Below are positions 50,244-59,164 of a stretch of DNA of 64,000 bases, in pieces. A program made the translations under genes and the position numbers. This DNA comes from Streptomyces misionensis. Lineage in GTDB: Bacteria; Actinomycetota; Actinomycetes; Streptomycetales; Streptomycetaceae. Where the stretch lies: contig NZ_FNTD01000004.1 of NCBI RefSeq assembly GCF_900104815.1, positions 2,620,501-2,684,500 on the forward strand. The letters run 5' to 3'. The stretch's first letter is position 1. Each line of letters opens with the position of its first letter. The notes under the pieces are model-generated. The model had not been told where the DNA came from. It did not search any database and worked only from the letters and a program-made list of their open reading frames with translations.

Positions 50244-50717
50244 ATGAGTCCAGTGAGGCGGGCACTGCCCGAGGAGGCCGGCGAAGTCCTGCGACTGCGG
50301 CAGGTGATGATCGACTCGATGTCCGCGGACGGCGGCGGGCCGACGGACTGGCACGCCGAATCGCTTCCGGCGCTGCGGGACCGGCTGGCCGATCCGGGCG
50401 GCGGCTTCGCGGCCTTCGTCGTGGACCACCCGGACCGGCCGGGGGCGCTGGCCGCGCTGGCCTGCGGGACCGTGGAGTACCGCATCGGCCGGGCGGGGAA
50501 CCCGCGGGGGCGGGTCGGGCATGTGTTCAGCGTGGCCACCGATCCCGGTGCGCGGCGGCGCGGGTACGCGCGGGCGTGCGTGGAAGAGCTGCTGGAGTGG
50601 TTCCGGGCGCAGGGCGTGCGGCGGGTCGACCTCAACGCGTCCGCGCAGGCCGAGCCCCTGTACGCGTCGCTCGGCTTCGTCCGCAAGCCCGACCCGTCGA
50701 TGCGGCTGGAGCTGTGA
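50244..50717 (+). CDS. GNAT-family N-acetyltransferase
   Basis: A 157-aa acetyltransferase. MSPVRRALPEEAGEVLRLRQ opens the fold. Motif A is HVFSVATDPGARRRGYARAC (R-R-x-G-Y/A acetyl-CoA loop) and motif B is VDLNASAQAEPLYASLGFVR. The substrate is unknown. The ATG at 50244 gives the family-typical start; no strong ribosome binding site is present. It is followed after 19 bases by a serine hydrolase gene on the same strand, probably co-transcribed. Confidence 0.85.
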   Translation: MSPVRRALPEEAGEVLRLRQVMIDSMSADGGGPTDWHAESLPALRDRLADPGGGFAAFVVDHPDRPGALAALACGTVEYRIGRAGNPRGRVGHVFSVATDPGARRRGYARACVEELLEWFRAQGVRRVDLNASAQAEPLYASLGFVRKPDPSMRLEL

Positions 50718-50736
50718 GCCGCATAGGCTCGTCCGC

Positions 50737-51564
50737 ATGTCGTTGAACAGCCTGGCGTCGATCGAGAACTGGCCCGTGCCCACCGCGGCGGCGGGTGTCG
50801 TACGAGCCGACGGGACCGTCCTCGGGACGCACGGCCCCGTCGCCCACCGCTTCCCCCTCGCCTCGGTCACCAAGCCGCTGGCCGCGTACGCGGCGCTGGT
50901 GGCGTACGAGGAGGGGGCGATCGAGCTGGACGAGCCGGCCGGCCCGCCCGGGGCGACGGTCCGCCACCTGCTCGCGCACACCTCGGGCCTGGCCTTCGAC
51001 GAGCACCGGGTGACGGCACCGCCCGGGGAGCGGCGGCTGTACTCCAACGCCGGGTTCGAGCAGCTCGGGGACCATGTCGCCAAGGCGACGGACATCCCGT
51101 TCGCCGAGTACGCGCGGCAGGCGGTGCTGGAGCCGCTGGGCATGACGGCCACCTCGCTCGCGGGTTCCCCGGCGAAGGACGGGGTCTCGACGGTCGAGGA
51201 CCTGCTGCGGTTCGCGGCGGAGCTGCTGGCGCCCCGGCTGCTGGACCCGCGCACGGTGGCGGAGGCGATGACGGTCCAGTTCCCGGGCACCAAGGGCGTG
51301 CTGCCGGGGTACGGGCACCAGAACCCGAACGACTGGGGGCTGGGCTTCGAGATCCGTGACTCCAAGTCCCCGCACTGGACGGGTGGTTCGTCCTCCGCGC
51401 GCACCTTCGGCCACTTCGGTCAGTCCGGTACGTTCCTGTGGGTCGACCCGGACGCGGACCTCGCCTGCGCCGCCCTGACCGACCGCGCCTTCGGGCCGTG
51501 GGCGATCGAGGCGTGGCCGGTGTTCACGGACGCGGTGCTGGCCGAGACGCGCGCCGCCCGCTGA
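50737..51564 (+). CDS. Beta-lactamase-fold serine hydrolase
   Basis: A 275-aa enzyme of the class C beta-lactamase/esterase family. The nucleophile motif is S43-V-T-K46 in FPLASVTKPLAAYAAL. The second motif Y-x-N is in RRLYSNAGFEQL, and the KTG-equivalent is HFGQSGTF near the end. There is no signal peptide, so it is cytoplasmic and more likely an esterase or peptidase than a penicillinase. It is shorter than typical (~350-400 aa) members. The ATG at 50737 lacks a clear ribosome binding site and may depend on the upstream GNAT gene. Confidence 0.83.
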   Translation: MSLNSLASIENWPVPTAAAGVVRADGTVLGTHGPVAHRFPLASVTKPLAAYAALVAYEEGAIELDEPAGPPGATVRHLLAHTSGLAFDEHRVTAPPGERRLYSNAGFEQLGDHVAKATDIPFAEYARQAVLEPLGMTATSLAGSPAKDGVSTVEDLLRFAAELLAPRLLDPRTVAEAMTVQFPGTKGVLPGYGHQNPNDWGLGFEIRDSKSPHWTGGSSSARTFGHFGQSGTFLWVDPDADLACAALTDRAFGPWAIEAWPVFTDAVLAETRAAR

Positions 51565-51639
51565 CCGTCGCCCGAGGCCGGCCCGTTCGACGTCCCCCGG
51601 CGGGAGGCGGTTCACATCCGCGGGTACGCCGCGTCGGCC

Positions 51640-52293
51640 TCAGCCGGTCATCTCCCAGACCAGCAGTTCCGCCCGGGTCGTCGCCACCGCCGTCAGGCCG
51701 CGGGCGCCGGTGATCCGGGCCGCGTCGCCGGGGTGCAACTGCTCGCCGGCCAGCCGCACCTCGCCGCGCACGACATGGACGTAGAGGTACGGCGCGTCGG
51801 GCAGGGCGGTGCGGGCGCCCTCGGCCGGGCGGCGGACGTGGAGCGTCGCGCCCGCGGCCGGGACGGCGTAGGGGGTGGCGTCGGCGATGCCGGGGACGAT
51901 CGCGTACGACGGGTCGCCGCCCGGCTCCCGGGGCGTCAGCCACATCTGGAGGAAGGCCAGCGGGCCCTCGCCGTCGTTGCGTTCCACGTGCCGTACGCCG
52001 GCCGCGGCGCGCAGGTGCTGGACGTCCCCCGGGCGCACCGTCGTCTCGTGGCCCGCGGAGTCGCGGTGGGTCAGCTCGCCCTCGATCACCCAGGTGACGA
52101 TCTCGGTGTGGCTGTGCGGGTGTTCGCCGAATCCGGCGCCCGGCGCGAGGCGCTCCTCGTTGCAGGCGATCAGCGGGCCGAAGGCCAGGTTGTCCGGGTC
52201 GTAGTGCGGGCCGAAGGAGAAGGCGTGGCGGGTCTCGATCCCGGCCGCCGGGTCCCCGCCCGGGTAGCGCTCGGCGGCGCGCCGTACGTCCAT
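51640..52293 (-). CDS. Pirin-family protein
   Basis: A 217-aa bicupin-like protein similar to YhhW/YhaK: FGPLIACNEERLAPGAGFGE, HPHSHTEIVTWVIEGELTHR (metal-binding His-x-His and Glu), VRPGDVQHLRAAAGVRHVER, FLQMWLTPREPG, and a second barrel ending LLVWEMTG. Some members have quercetinase activity and others are redox regulators; the role here is unknown. The ATG at 52293 starts MDVRRAAERY. A GTG three codons upstream (52302) is an alternative. It is divergent from fasR. Confidence 0.85.
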   Translation of the reverse strand: MDVRRAAERYPGGDPAAGIETRHAFSFGPHYDPDNLAFGPLIACNEERLAPGAGFGEHPHSHTEIVTWVIEGELTHRDSAGHETTVRPGDVQHLRAAAGVRHVERNDGEGPLAFLQMWLTPREPGGDPSYAIVPGIADATPYAVPAAGATLHVRRPAEGARTALPDAPYLYVHVVRGEVRLAGEQLHPGDAARITGARGLTAVATTRAELLVWEMTG

Positions 52294-52458
52294 CACGATC
52301 ACCACCGTATCCCCGCCCCGCCCGCGGACGGACCCGCACCCCGCCCCGTGCCACGGGTCCGCCCCGGCGTCCCGCTCCGTAGTCCCCGTGGCCCCCGCCC
52401 GTCCCCACCGGTGACCCGGCGGCGCATGGTGCCGTCCGGATAAGGCACTCTTGTCCCC

Positions 52459-53664
52459 GTGCCCGAACCCGAATCCCACAGCAGTGACCCCGCAGCATCG
52501 AACGTCCATACGCACGCCGCGACCCTGAAACGGCTGGAGAAGTCCTCCGGGAATCTCGCCGCGCAGGCCATCGCGCGGATGGACGAGACCCTGCCGTGGT
52601 ACCGGGCCATGCCCCCGGAGAACCGTTCCTGGATCGGGCTGGTCGCCCAGGCGGGCATCGCGGCGTTCACCGAGTGGTTCCGGCGGCCGGACGCCCCGCA
52701 GGCGATCTCCACCGATGTGTTCGGGACCGCGCCGCGGGAACTGACCCGGGCCATCACACTGCGGCAGACCGTGGAGATGGTGCGCACCACCATCGAGGTC
52801 ATGGAGAGCGCCATCGACGAGGTGGCCGCACCGGGCGACGAGCGGGTGCTGCGCGAGGCGCTGCTGGTGTACGCGCGGGAGATCGCCTTCGCCACCGCCC
52901 AGGTGTACGCGCAGGCGGCGGAGGCCCGCGGCGCCTGGGACGCGCGGCTCGAATCGCTGGTGGTCAACGCCGTGCTCAGCGGCGAGGCCGACGAGGGTGC
53001 GGTGAGCCGGGCCGCCGCGCTGGGCTGGAACTCGCCCGAGCACGTGTGCGTCCTGCTCGGGACGGCCCCGGACGGGGACAGCGAACTGACCGTGGAGGCG
53101 ATCCGGCGGGCCGCCCGGCACGCCAAGCTCCAGGTCCTCACCGGGGTCCTCGGGGACCGGCTGGTGGTGATCGCGGGCGGCAGCCCCAACCCGCTCGCGG
53201 TGGCGAAGTCGCTGATCGGGCCGTACGCGGCCGGGCCGGTGGTCGCCGGTCCCGTCGTACCTGACCTGCTGGCCGCCACCCGGTCCGCGCAGGCCGCCGC
53301 CGCGGGTCTGAAGGCGTGCACCGCGTGGCCGGACGCGCCGCGGCCGGTGCTGGCGGACGATCTGCTGCCGGAGCGCGCGATCGCGGGCGATCCGAGCGCC
53401 CGCGAGCAGTTGGTGGAGGAGATCTACAGACCGCTCGAAGAGGCCGGCTCGGCGCTGCTGGAGACCTTGAGTGTCTACCTGGAGCAGGCGAGCAGCCTGG
53501 AGGGCGCGGCGCGGATGCTCTTCGTTCACCCGAACACCGTGCGCTACCGGCTCCGACGTGTGACAGACGTCACCGGTTGGTCGCCTTCGGATGTACGATC
53601 CGCGTTCACGTTGCGGATCGCGCTGATCCTGGGGCGTCTGGTCGACGGCGAGGCCCAGGCATAG
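52459..53664 (+). CDS. fasR: FasR, PucR-type activator of fatty acid synthesis
   Basis: A 401-aa regulator immediately upstream of fabD in the conserved FasR position. The central GGDEF-like/PucR domain lies at ~150-290 (LVVNAVLSGEADEGAVSRAA). The C-terminal PucR HTH is SVYLEQASSLEGAARMLFVH then PNTVRYRLRRVTDVTG. In S. coelicolor the orthologue activates the fabD-fabH-acpP-fabF operon. The GTG at 52459 follows ACTCTTGTCCCC with no ribosome binding site, so translation may be leaderless. An inverted repeat just beyond its stop is the candidate binding site. Confidence 0.93.
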   Translation: MPEPESHSSDPAASNVHTHAATLKRLEKSSGNLAAQAIARMDETLPWYRAMPPENRSWIGLVAQAGIAAFTEWFRRPDAPQAISTDVFGTAPRELTRAITLRQTVEMVRTTIEVMESAIDEVAAPGDERVLREALLVYAREIAFATAQVYAQAAEARGAWDARLESLVVNAVLSGEADEGAVSRAAALGWNSPEHVCVLLGTAPDGDSELTVEAIRRAARHAKLQVLTGVLGDRLVVIAGGSPNPLAVAKSLIGPYAAGPVVAGPVVPDLLAATRSAQAAAAGLKACTAWPDAPRPVLADDLLPERAIAGDPSAREQLVEEIYRPLEEAGSALLETLSVYLEQASSLEGAARMLFVHPNTVRYRLRRVTDVTGWSPSDVRSAFTLRIALILGRLVDGEAQA

Positions 53665-53666
53665 GG

Positions 53667-53687
53667 TTTTGTCGGAGCTCAACAAAA
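53667..53687. promoter_or_regulatory. Inverted repeat in the fabD promoter, candidate FasR operator
   Basis: TTTTGT (53667-53672) and ACAAAA (53682-53687) are perfect 6-bp inverted repeats around 9 bases, starting two bases after the fasR stop and ~67 bases upstream of fabD. An A/T-rich repeat is striking in this GC-rich DNA. FasR of S. coelicolor is known to bind upstream of fabD; that this is the site is inference. Confidence 0.65.
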
Positions 53688-53753
53688 GCCCTTCGTGTTC
53701 TTCGTCCCTGTCCCCACGGGCGGCCGCGCCCGTCCCCAAGAGAGAGTGTGAGA

Positions 53754-54680
53754 GTGCTCGTACTCGTCGCTCCCGGCCAGGGCGCCCAGACGCCCGGCTT
53801 CCTGACCCCCTGGCTCGAACTCCCCGGTGCCTCGGACCGTGTCGCCGCCTGGTCGGACGCCATCGGTCTGGACCTGGTGCACTACGGCACCGAGGCCGAC
53901 GCCGACGCCATCCGGGACACCGCCGTGGCCCAGCCGCTGCTGGTCGCCGCCGGGCTCCTGTCCGGCGCGGCACTCGGTGCCACCGCCGAGTTCACGCCCG
54001 GTGCGGTGGCCGGCCACAGCGTCGGTGAGATCACCGCCGCCGCCTTCGCGGGCGTGCTGTCCGACGCCGCCGCCCTGGGCCTGGTCCGCACGCGTGGCCT
54101 GGCCATGGCGGACGCCGCCGCGATCACCGAGACCGGTATGTCGGCGCTGCTCGGCGGCGACCCGGAGACCTCGATCGCGCACCTGGAGAAGCTGGGGCTG
54201 ACCCCGGCGAACATCAACGGCGCGGGCCAGATCGTCGCCGCCGGCACGCTGGAGCAGCTGGCCGCGCTGAACGAGGACAAGCCCGAGGGCGTCCGCAAGG
54301 TCGTCCCGCTGAAGGTCGCCGGCGCCTTCCACACCCGGCACATGGCCCCGGCCGTCGAGACGCTGGCCAAGGCCGCCGCGGAGCTGTCGCCCGCCGACCC
54401 GCGCGTCGCCTACGTCTCCAACAAGGACGGCAAGGCCGTCGCGACCGGCGCCGAGGTCCTCGACCGCCTGGTCGGCCAGGTCGCCAACCCGGTGCGCTGG
54501 GACCTGTGCATGGAGACCTTCAAGGAGCTGGGCGTCACCGCGCTCATCGAGGTGTGCCCCGGCGGCACGCTGACCGGACTGGCCAAGCGGGCGCTGCCCG
54601 GCGTCAAGACGCTGGCCCTGAAGACCCCTGACGACCTCGACGCGGCCCGTGCGCTCATCACCGAGCACGTCGACGCCTGA
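53754..54680 (+). CDS. fabD: Malonyl-CoA:ACP transacylase FabD
   Basis: A 308-aa enzyme that transfers malonyl from CoA to ACP, the entry step of type II fatty acid synthesis and, in Streptomyces, of type II polyketides. LVLVAPGQGAQTPGFL opens the fold. The nucleophile is Ser89 in VAGHSVGEITAAAF, and the catalytic His193 lies in GAFHTRHMAP. The GTG at 53754 is chosen because the family begins (M)LVLVAPGQG; GTG 53748 is two codons earlier. AAGAGAGA lies upstream. It is first gene of the fab operon, with fabH 17 bases downstream. Confidence 0.97.
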   Translation: MLVLVAPGQGAQTPGFLTPWLELPGASDRVAAWSDAIGLDLVHYGTEADADAIRDTAVAQPLLVAAGLLSGAALGATAEFTPGAVAGHSVGEITAAAFAGVLSDAAALGLVRTRGLAMADAAAITETGMSALLGGDPETSIAHLEKLGLTPANINGAGQIVAAGTLEQLAALNEDKPEGVRKVVPLKVAGAFHTRHMAPAVETLAKAAAELSPADPRVAYVSNKDGKAVATGAEVLDRLVGQVANPVRWDLCMETFKELGVTALIEVCPGGTLTGLAKRALPGVKTLALKTPDDLDAARALITEHVDA

Positions 54681-54697
54681 CGCCTAAGGAGCCGTAG

Positions 54698-55729
54698 ATG
54701 GCGAAGATCAAGCCCAGTAAGGGAGCCCCGTACGCCCGCATTCTCGGCGTCGGGGGTTACCGCCCGACCCGGGTCGTGCCCAACGAGGTGATCCTGGAGA
54801 AGATCGACTCGTCCGACGAGTGGATCCGCTCCCGCTCCGGCATCGAGACCCGGCACTGGGCCGGCCCCGAGGAGACGGTCTCCGCGATGTCGGTCGAGGC
54901 GGCCGGCAAGGCGATCGCGGACGCCGGCATCGACGCGTCGCAGGTCGGCGCGGTCGTCGTCTCCACCGTGTCGCACTTCAGCCAGACCCCGGCCATCGCC
55001 ACCGAGATCGCCGACAAGCTCGGCACCGACAAGGCGGCCGCGTTCGACATCTCGGCCGGCTGCGCGGGCTTCGGCTACGGCCTCACCCTGGCCAAGGGCA
55101 TGGTGGTGGAGGGCTCCGCCGAGTACGTCGTGGTCATCGGCGTGGAGCGGCTGAGCGACCTGACCGACCTGGAGGACCGGGCGACGGCCTTCCTGTTCGG
55201 CGACGGCGCGGGCGCGGTCGTCGTGGGCCCCTCCCAGGAGCCGGCCATCGGCCCGACCGTGTGGGGCTCCGAGGGCGACAAGGCCGGCACCATCAAGCAG
55301 ACCGTCCCGTGGGACCGCTTCCGGATCGGCGACGTGTCCGAGCTTCCCGTGGACAGCGAGGGCAACGTCAAGTTCCCCGCGATCACGCAGGAGGGCCAGG
55401 CGGTGTTCCGCTGGGCCGTGTTCGAGATGGCGAAGGTCGCCCAGCAGGCGCTGGACTCGGCCGGGATCACCGCGGACGACCTGGACGTCTTCATCCCGCA
55501 CCAGGCCAATGTGCGGATCATCGACTCGATGGTGAAGACCCTCAAGCTGCCGGAGCATGTCACGGTCGCCCGCGACATCCGTACCACCGGCAACACCTCG
55601 GCCGCCTCGATCCCGCTCGCCATGGAGCGGCTCCTGGCGACCGGGGAGGCGAAGAGCGGCGACACCGCGCTCGTCATCGGATTCGGGGCGGGTCTCGTCT
55701 ACGCCGCCACGGTCGTTACCCTCCCCTAG
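54698..55729 (+). CDS. fabH: Beta-ketoacyl-ACP synthase III FabH
   Basis: A 343-aa initiating condensing enzyme, joining acyl-CoA (acetyl or branched starters) to malonyl-ACP. The catalytic triad is intact: Cys122 in FDISAGCAGFGYG, His268 in FIPHQANVRIIDS, Asn299 in TTGNTSAAS. The oxyanion loop GFGAGLVYAA closes the protein. Streptomyces FabH accepts branched-chain acyl-CoA, giving iso/anteiso fatty acids. The ATG at 54698 has AAGGAG upstream. It lies 17 bases after fabD. Confidence 0.97.
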   Translation: MAKIKPSKGAPYARILGVGGYRPTRVVPNEVILEKIDSSDEWIRSRSGIETRHWAGPEETVSAMSVEAAGKAIADAGIDASQVGAVVVSTVSHFSQTPAIATEIADKLGTDKAAAFDISAGCAGFGYGLTLAKGMVVEGSAEYVVVIGVERLSDLTDLEDRATAFLFGDGAGAVVVGPSQEPAIGPTVWGSEGDKAGTIKQTVPWDRFRIGDVSELPVDSEGNVKFPAITQEGQAVFRWAVFEMAKVAQQALDSAGITADDLDVFIPHQANVRIIDSMVKTLKLPEHVTVARDIRTTGNTSAASIPLAMERLLATGEAKSGDTALVIGFGAGLVYAATVVTLP

Positions 55730-55810
55730 GCACTCCGTGCCGGATCATGCGGTTCGGCAAGGGGACAACTGCCACAAACCGTCTGGATTATCGAAGAAGG
55801 AGCGCCTGAC

Positions 55811-56059
55811 ATGGCCGCCACCCAGGAAGAGATCGTCGAAGGTCTCGCCGAAATCGTGAACGAGATCGCCGGCATCCCGGTTGAGGACGTCCAGCTGGAC
55901 AAGTCCTTCACCGACGACCTGGACGTCGACTCGCTGTCCATGGTCGAGGTCGTCGTCGCCGCCGAGGAGCGCTTCGACGTGAAGATCCCCGACGAGGACG
56001 TCAAGAACCTCAAGACCGTCGGCGACGCGACCGAGTACATCCTCAAGCACCAGGCCTGA
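55811..56059 (+). CDS. acpP: Acyl carrier protein AcpP
   Basis: An 82-aa acidic four-helix carrier. The phosphopantetheine attachment site is Ser41 in DDLDVDSLSMVEVVVAAEE. It carries growing acyl chains for fatty acid synthesis. The usual length is 77-82 aa, so it is complete. The ATG at 55811 has GAAGGAG upstream, a strong ribosome binding site suited to high expression. It lies 81 bases after fabH and 95 before fabF. Confidence 0.98.
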   Translation: MAATQEEIVEGLAEIVNEIAGIPVEDVQLDKSFTDDLDVDSLSMVEVVVAAEERFDVKIPDEDVKNLKTVGDATEYILKHQA

Positions 56060-56154
56060 GCCACTCGCTGAGGCCGCACGGCCGTCAGGCTGTACAGCCC
56101 CGCCACCCGGCGGTGGCGCCGTAGATTCCCGCATCCGTTGGAGAAAGAATTCCC

Positions 56155-57417
56155 GTGAGCCCGACCAATCGCACCGTGGTCGTCACCGGTATCGGCGCAA
56201 CCACACCGCTGGGTGGCGACGCATCCTCGTTCTGGGAGGCCCTGGTCGCCGGCACGTCCGGTGTCCGCCTGCTGGAGGAGGACTGGGCGGCGGACCTCCC
56301 GGTCCGCATCGCCGCCCGGGCCGCCGTCGAGCCGGGCGAGATCATCCCCCGGCCGCAGGCCCGCAAGCTGGACCGTTCGGCGCAGTTCGCGCTGATCGCC
56401 GCCCGTGAGGCCTGGCAGGACGCCGGCTTCACCGCCCGGGCCGGCGAGGACGCGTCCGTGAACCCCGACCGTCTCGGTACGGTGATCGCCTCCGGGATCG
56501 GCGGCGTGACCACGCTTCTGGACCAGTACGACGTGCTGCGCGAGAAGGGTGTGCGCCGCGTCTCCCCGCACACCGTGCCGATGCTGATGCCCAACTCCCC
56601 GGCGGCCAACGTCGGCATCGAGCTGGGCGCCCGCGCCGGTGTGCACACCCCGGTGTCGGCCTGCGCCTCGGGCGCCGAGGCCATCGGGTACGCGATCGAG
56701 ATGATCCGCACCGGGCGTGCGGACGTGGTCGTGGCCGGTGGCACCGAGGCCGCGATCCACGCGCTGCCCATCGCCGCGTTCGGCAACATGATGGCGATGT
56801 CCAAGAACAACGACGACCCGGCGGGCGCGTCCCGGCCGTTCGACTCCGGTCGCGACGGCTTCGTGCTCGGCGAGGGCGCCGGTGTGATCATCCTGGAGTC
56901 CGAGGAGCACGCGAAGGCCCGCGGCGCCCGGATCTACGTCGAGGCCGTCGGCCAGGGCATCTCCGCCGACAGCCACCACATCACGCAGCCGGAGCCGTCC
57001 GGTAACGGCATCGCGCACGCGCTGCAGAACCTGCTGGACAACACGGACCTGAAGCCGGCCGAGATCGTGCACGTGAACGCGCACGCCACGTCCACCCCGC
57101 AGGGTGACGTCGCCGAGATCAAGGCGCTGTGGAAGGTGTTCGGCGACGACGTCGAGCACATGGCGATCTCCGCGACCAAGTCGATGACCGGTCATCTGCT
57201 CGGCGGTGCCGGCGGTATCGAGACCGTGGCGTCGATCCTGGCGCTGGTGAACCGTACGGCGCCGCCCACGATCAATGTCGCGGACCTCGACCCCGAGGTG
57301 AACGCGGACATCGTGGTGGGCGAGGCGCGCCGGCTGCCCGAGGGCCGGATCGCCGCGCTGAACGACTCGTTCGGGTTCGGCGGGCACAACGTGGCCCTGG
57401 CGTTCCGCACCCTCTGA
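56155..57417 (+). CDS. fabF: Beta-ketoacyl-ACP synthase II FabF
   Basis: A 420-aa elongating condensing enzyme. The Cys-His-His triad is present: Cys170 in TPVSACASGAEAIGYA, His310 in VNAHATSTPQGDVAE, His347 in KSMTGHLLGGAGG. The C-terminus contains LNDSFGFGGHNVALAFRTL. It is the last gene of the operon, closed by a strong terminator. The GTG at 56155 is preceded by TTGGAGAAAGAATTCCC, with GGAG at slightly long spacing. Confidence 0.97.
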   Translation: MSPTNRTVVVTGIGATTPLGGDASSFWEALVAGTSGVRLLEEDWAADLPVRIAARAAVEPGEIIPRPQARKLDRSAQFALIAAREAWQDAGFTARAGEDASVNPDRLGTVIASGIGGVTTLLDQYDVLREKGVRRVSPHTVPMLMPNSPAANVGIELGARAGVHTPVSACASGAEAIGYAIEMIRTGRADVVVAGGTEAAIHALPIAAFGNMMAMSKNNDDPAGASRPFDSGRDGFVLGEGAGVIILESEEHAKARGARIYVEAVGQGISADSHHITQPEPSGNGIAHALQNLLDNTDLKPAEIVHVNAHATSTPQGDVAEIKALWKVFGDDVEHMAISATKSMTGHLLGGAGGIETVASILALVNRTAPPTINVADLDPEVNADIVVGEARRLPEGRIAALNDSFGFGGHNVALAFRTL

Positions 57418-57437
57418 GCCACCGCCTCCGAGACACA

Positions 57438-57473
57438 GGGAAGGGCCCCCACCGGCTGGTGGGGGCCCTTCCC
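57438..57473. terminator. Terminator of the fab operon
   Basis: A 16-bp perfect stem (57438-57453 with 57458-57473) with a GGCT loop and a short T-containing tail lies between fabF and the convergent DUF3145 gene. Confidence 0.88.
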
Positions 57474-57499
57474 GTTGCCCGTCCGGGTCGTGCGCGGTC

Positions 57500-57994
57500 T
57501 CACACCACCTGGTGCAGCCAGCGCACCGGGGCGCCCTCGCCCGCGTACCTGAAGGGTTCCAGTTCGTCGTCCCAGGGCTTGCCCAGGAGCTTGGCCAGTT
57601 CGGCCGCCAGGTCGCTCTCGCCGCGCTGGGCGCGGGTGAGGGCGGCGCGCAGCCGGTCCTCGGGGATGAGGATGTCGCCGTGGATGCCGGTGACGGCGTG
57701 GAAGATGCCCAGCTCGGGGGTGCAGCTGTAGCGCTCGCCCTCGGCGGTCGGGCAGGGCTCGGCGGTGACCTCGAAGCGCAGCAGGTGCCAGCCGCGCAGC
57801 GCGGAGGCGAGCTTGGAGGCGGTGCCGGCCTGGCCCTGCCAGGAGAACTCGGAGCGCCAGGTGCCGGGGGCCGCGGGCTGCCGGATCCAGTCGAGGTTGA
57901 CGCGCGTGCCGAGCACCCCCGCGACGGCCCACTCGACGTGCGGGCACAGCGCGCGCGGCGCGGAGTGCACGTACAGAACTCCACGTGTCGTCAC
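57500..57994 (-). CDS. DUF3145 family protein
   Basis: A 164-aa protein of the actinobacterial DUF3145 family: TTRGVLYVHSAPRALCPHVE, WAVAGVLG, TWRSEFSWQGQAGTASKLAS, LRFEVTAEPC and WLHQVV. The function is unknown, but the family is conserved beside the fab operon in actinobacteria, suggesting a lipid-metabolism link (inference). The GTG at 57994 has GGAGG at good spacing. No membrane helix is present. Confidence 0.88.
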   Translation of the reverse strand: MTTRGVLYVHSAPRALCPHVEWAVAGVLGTRVNLDWIRQPAAPGTWRSEFSWQGQAGTASKLASALRGWHLLRFEVTAEPCPTAEGERYSCTPELGIFHAVTGIHGDILIPEDRLRAALTRAQRGESDLAAELAKLLGKPWDDELEPFRYAGEGAPVRWLHQVV

Positions 57995-58250
57995 CGGAAC
58001 CTCCGGGCAGAGCGGGACATCTTGCTGGCTGGCCGGCGGCCGTGGCGCGACGGCCGCACTGATGGCGAGGCTACCTTGCGGCGGCGCAAGGAGTGTGACG
58101 TACCGTCGGTCCCGGCGCCAGGAATCCTCCGCCATTCACCCGGGGGGACGCTTGTACGGGGTCCGTTCGTTCCAGCGGGCCGGGCGCCGGGAACCCTCGC
58201 ACGTTGTGATGGGGGGAGACACCCGACACCGAGCGAGGAGACGTGCGGGA

Positions 58251-59138
58251 ATGCGGAAGCGAAGCCACCGTGCGCGGGCCGCGCTGGCCGTCGCGGCGGC
58301 CGCCGTGCTGGGCCTCGCCGGATGTGACGCCGCCGGGGGTTCGCCCGCGGCCGAGGGCACCAAGGCGCGGGCCGTGCGGGCCCCGGTGTGGAACCGCAGC
58401 CCGGCCTCGATCGCCGCGGTGGGCGACTCCATCACCCGGGGCTTCGACGCGTGCACGGTGCTGTCGGACTGTCCCGAGGTGTCCTGGGCGACGGGCAGCG
58501 ACGCCCGGGTGGACTCGCTGGCGGTACGGCTGCTCGGTGCGGCCGGTGCGGCGACGCACAGCTGGAACTACGCGATGACCGGCGCCCGGATGGCGGATCT
58601 GACGCGGCAGATGCGCGAGGCGGCGGCCCGGGACCCGGAGCTGGTGACGGTGATGGCGGGCGCGAACGACGCCTGCCGTTCCTCCCCCCGGGCGATGACG
58701 TCGGTGGCCGGGTTCCGCGCGGACTTCGAGGAGGCGCTGCGGACACTGCGCGCGGCCCGTCCGGCGACCCAGGTGTACGTGGCGAGCGTGCCCAACCTGA
58801 AGCGGCTGTGGGAGCAGGGCCGGGACGATCCGCTGGGCAAGGAGGTCTGGAAGCTCGGCATCTGCCCCTCGATGCTGGGCGACGCGGACGACCTGGGCGA
58901 GTCGGCGGCGCGCCGGCGGGACCGGGTGCAGGAGCGGGTGGTGGCGTACAACAAGGTGCTCAAGGAGGTCTGCGCCCGGGACCGGCGCTGCCGCTTCGAC
59001 GGGAACGCGGTGTACGACTACCGGTTCGGCACCGACCAGCTGAGCCACTGGGACTGGTTCCACCCCAGCAGGGACGGCCAGGCGCGGCTCGCGGCGATCG
59101 CCTACCGGACCGTCACCGCACCGGATCCGGCGTCCTAG
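58251..59138 (+). CDS. SGNH/GDSL hydrolase lipoprotein
   Basis: A 295-aa exported esterase-type enzyme. The signal peptide carries lipobox LGLAGC (lipidated Cys25). The SGNH blocks are Ser60 in AAVGDSITRGFDA, Gly in NYAMTGARM, Asn in MAGANDAC, and the Asp/His pair in HWDWFHPSRDG. Several Cys pairs suggest disulfides. It acts on the outer face of the membrane as an esterase, lipase or glycan deacetylase; the substrate is unknown. The ATG at 58251 is preceded by GTGCGGGA and a GAGGAG ~12 bases upstream. Confidence 0.88.
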   Translation: MRKRSHRARAALAVAAAAVLGLAGCDAAGGSPAAEGTKARAVRAPVWNRSPASIAAVGDSITRGFDACTVLSDCPEVSWATGSDARVDSLAVRLLGAAGAATHSWNYAMTGARMADLTRQMREAAARDPELVTVMAGANDACRSSPRAMTSVAGFRADFEEALRTLRAARPATQVYVASVPNLKRLWEQGRDDPLGKEVWKLGICPSMLGDADDLGESAARRRDRVQERVVAYNKVLKEVCARDRRCRFDGNAVYDYRFGTDQLSHWDWFHPSRDGQARLAAIAYRTVTAPDPAS

Positions 59139-59164
59139 ATCAACGGTGACCTAGGGTTTTCACC

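Noticed and set aside
53754..57417. fab operon as a polyketide or fatty-acid-derived natural product cluster
   Set aside because: Gene order fasR-fabD-fabH-acpP-fabF is the housekeeping type II fatty acid operon of Streptomyces, with no tailoring genes.
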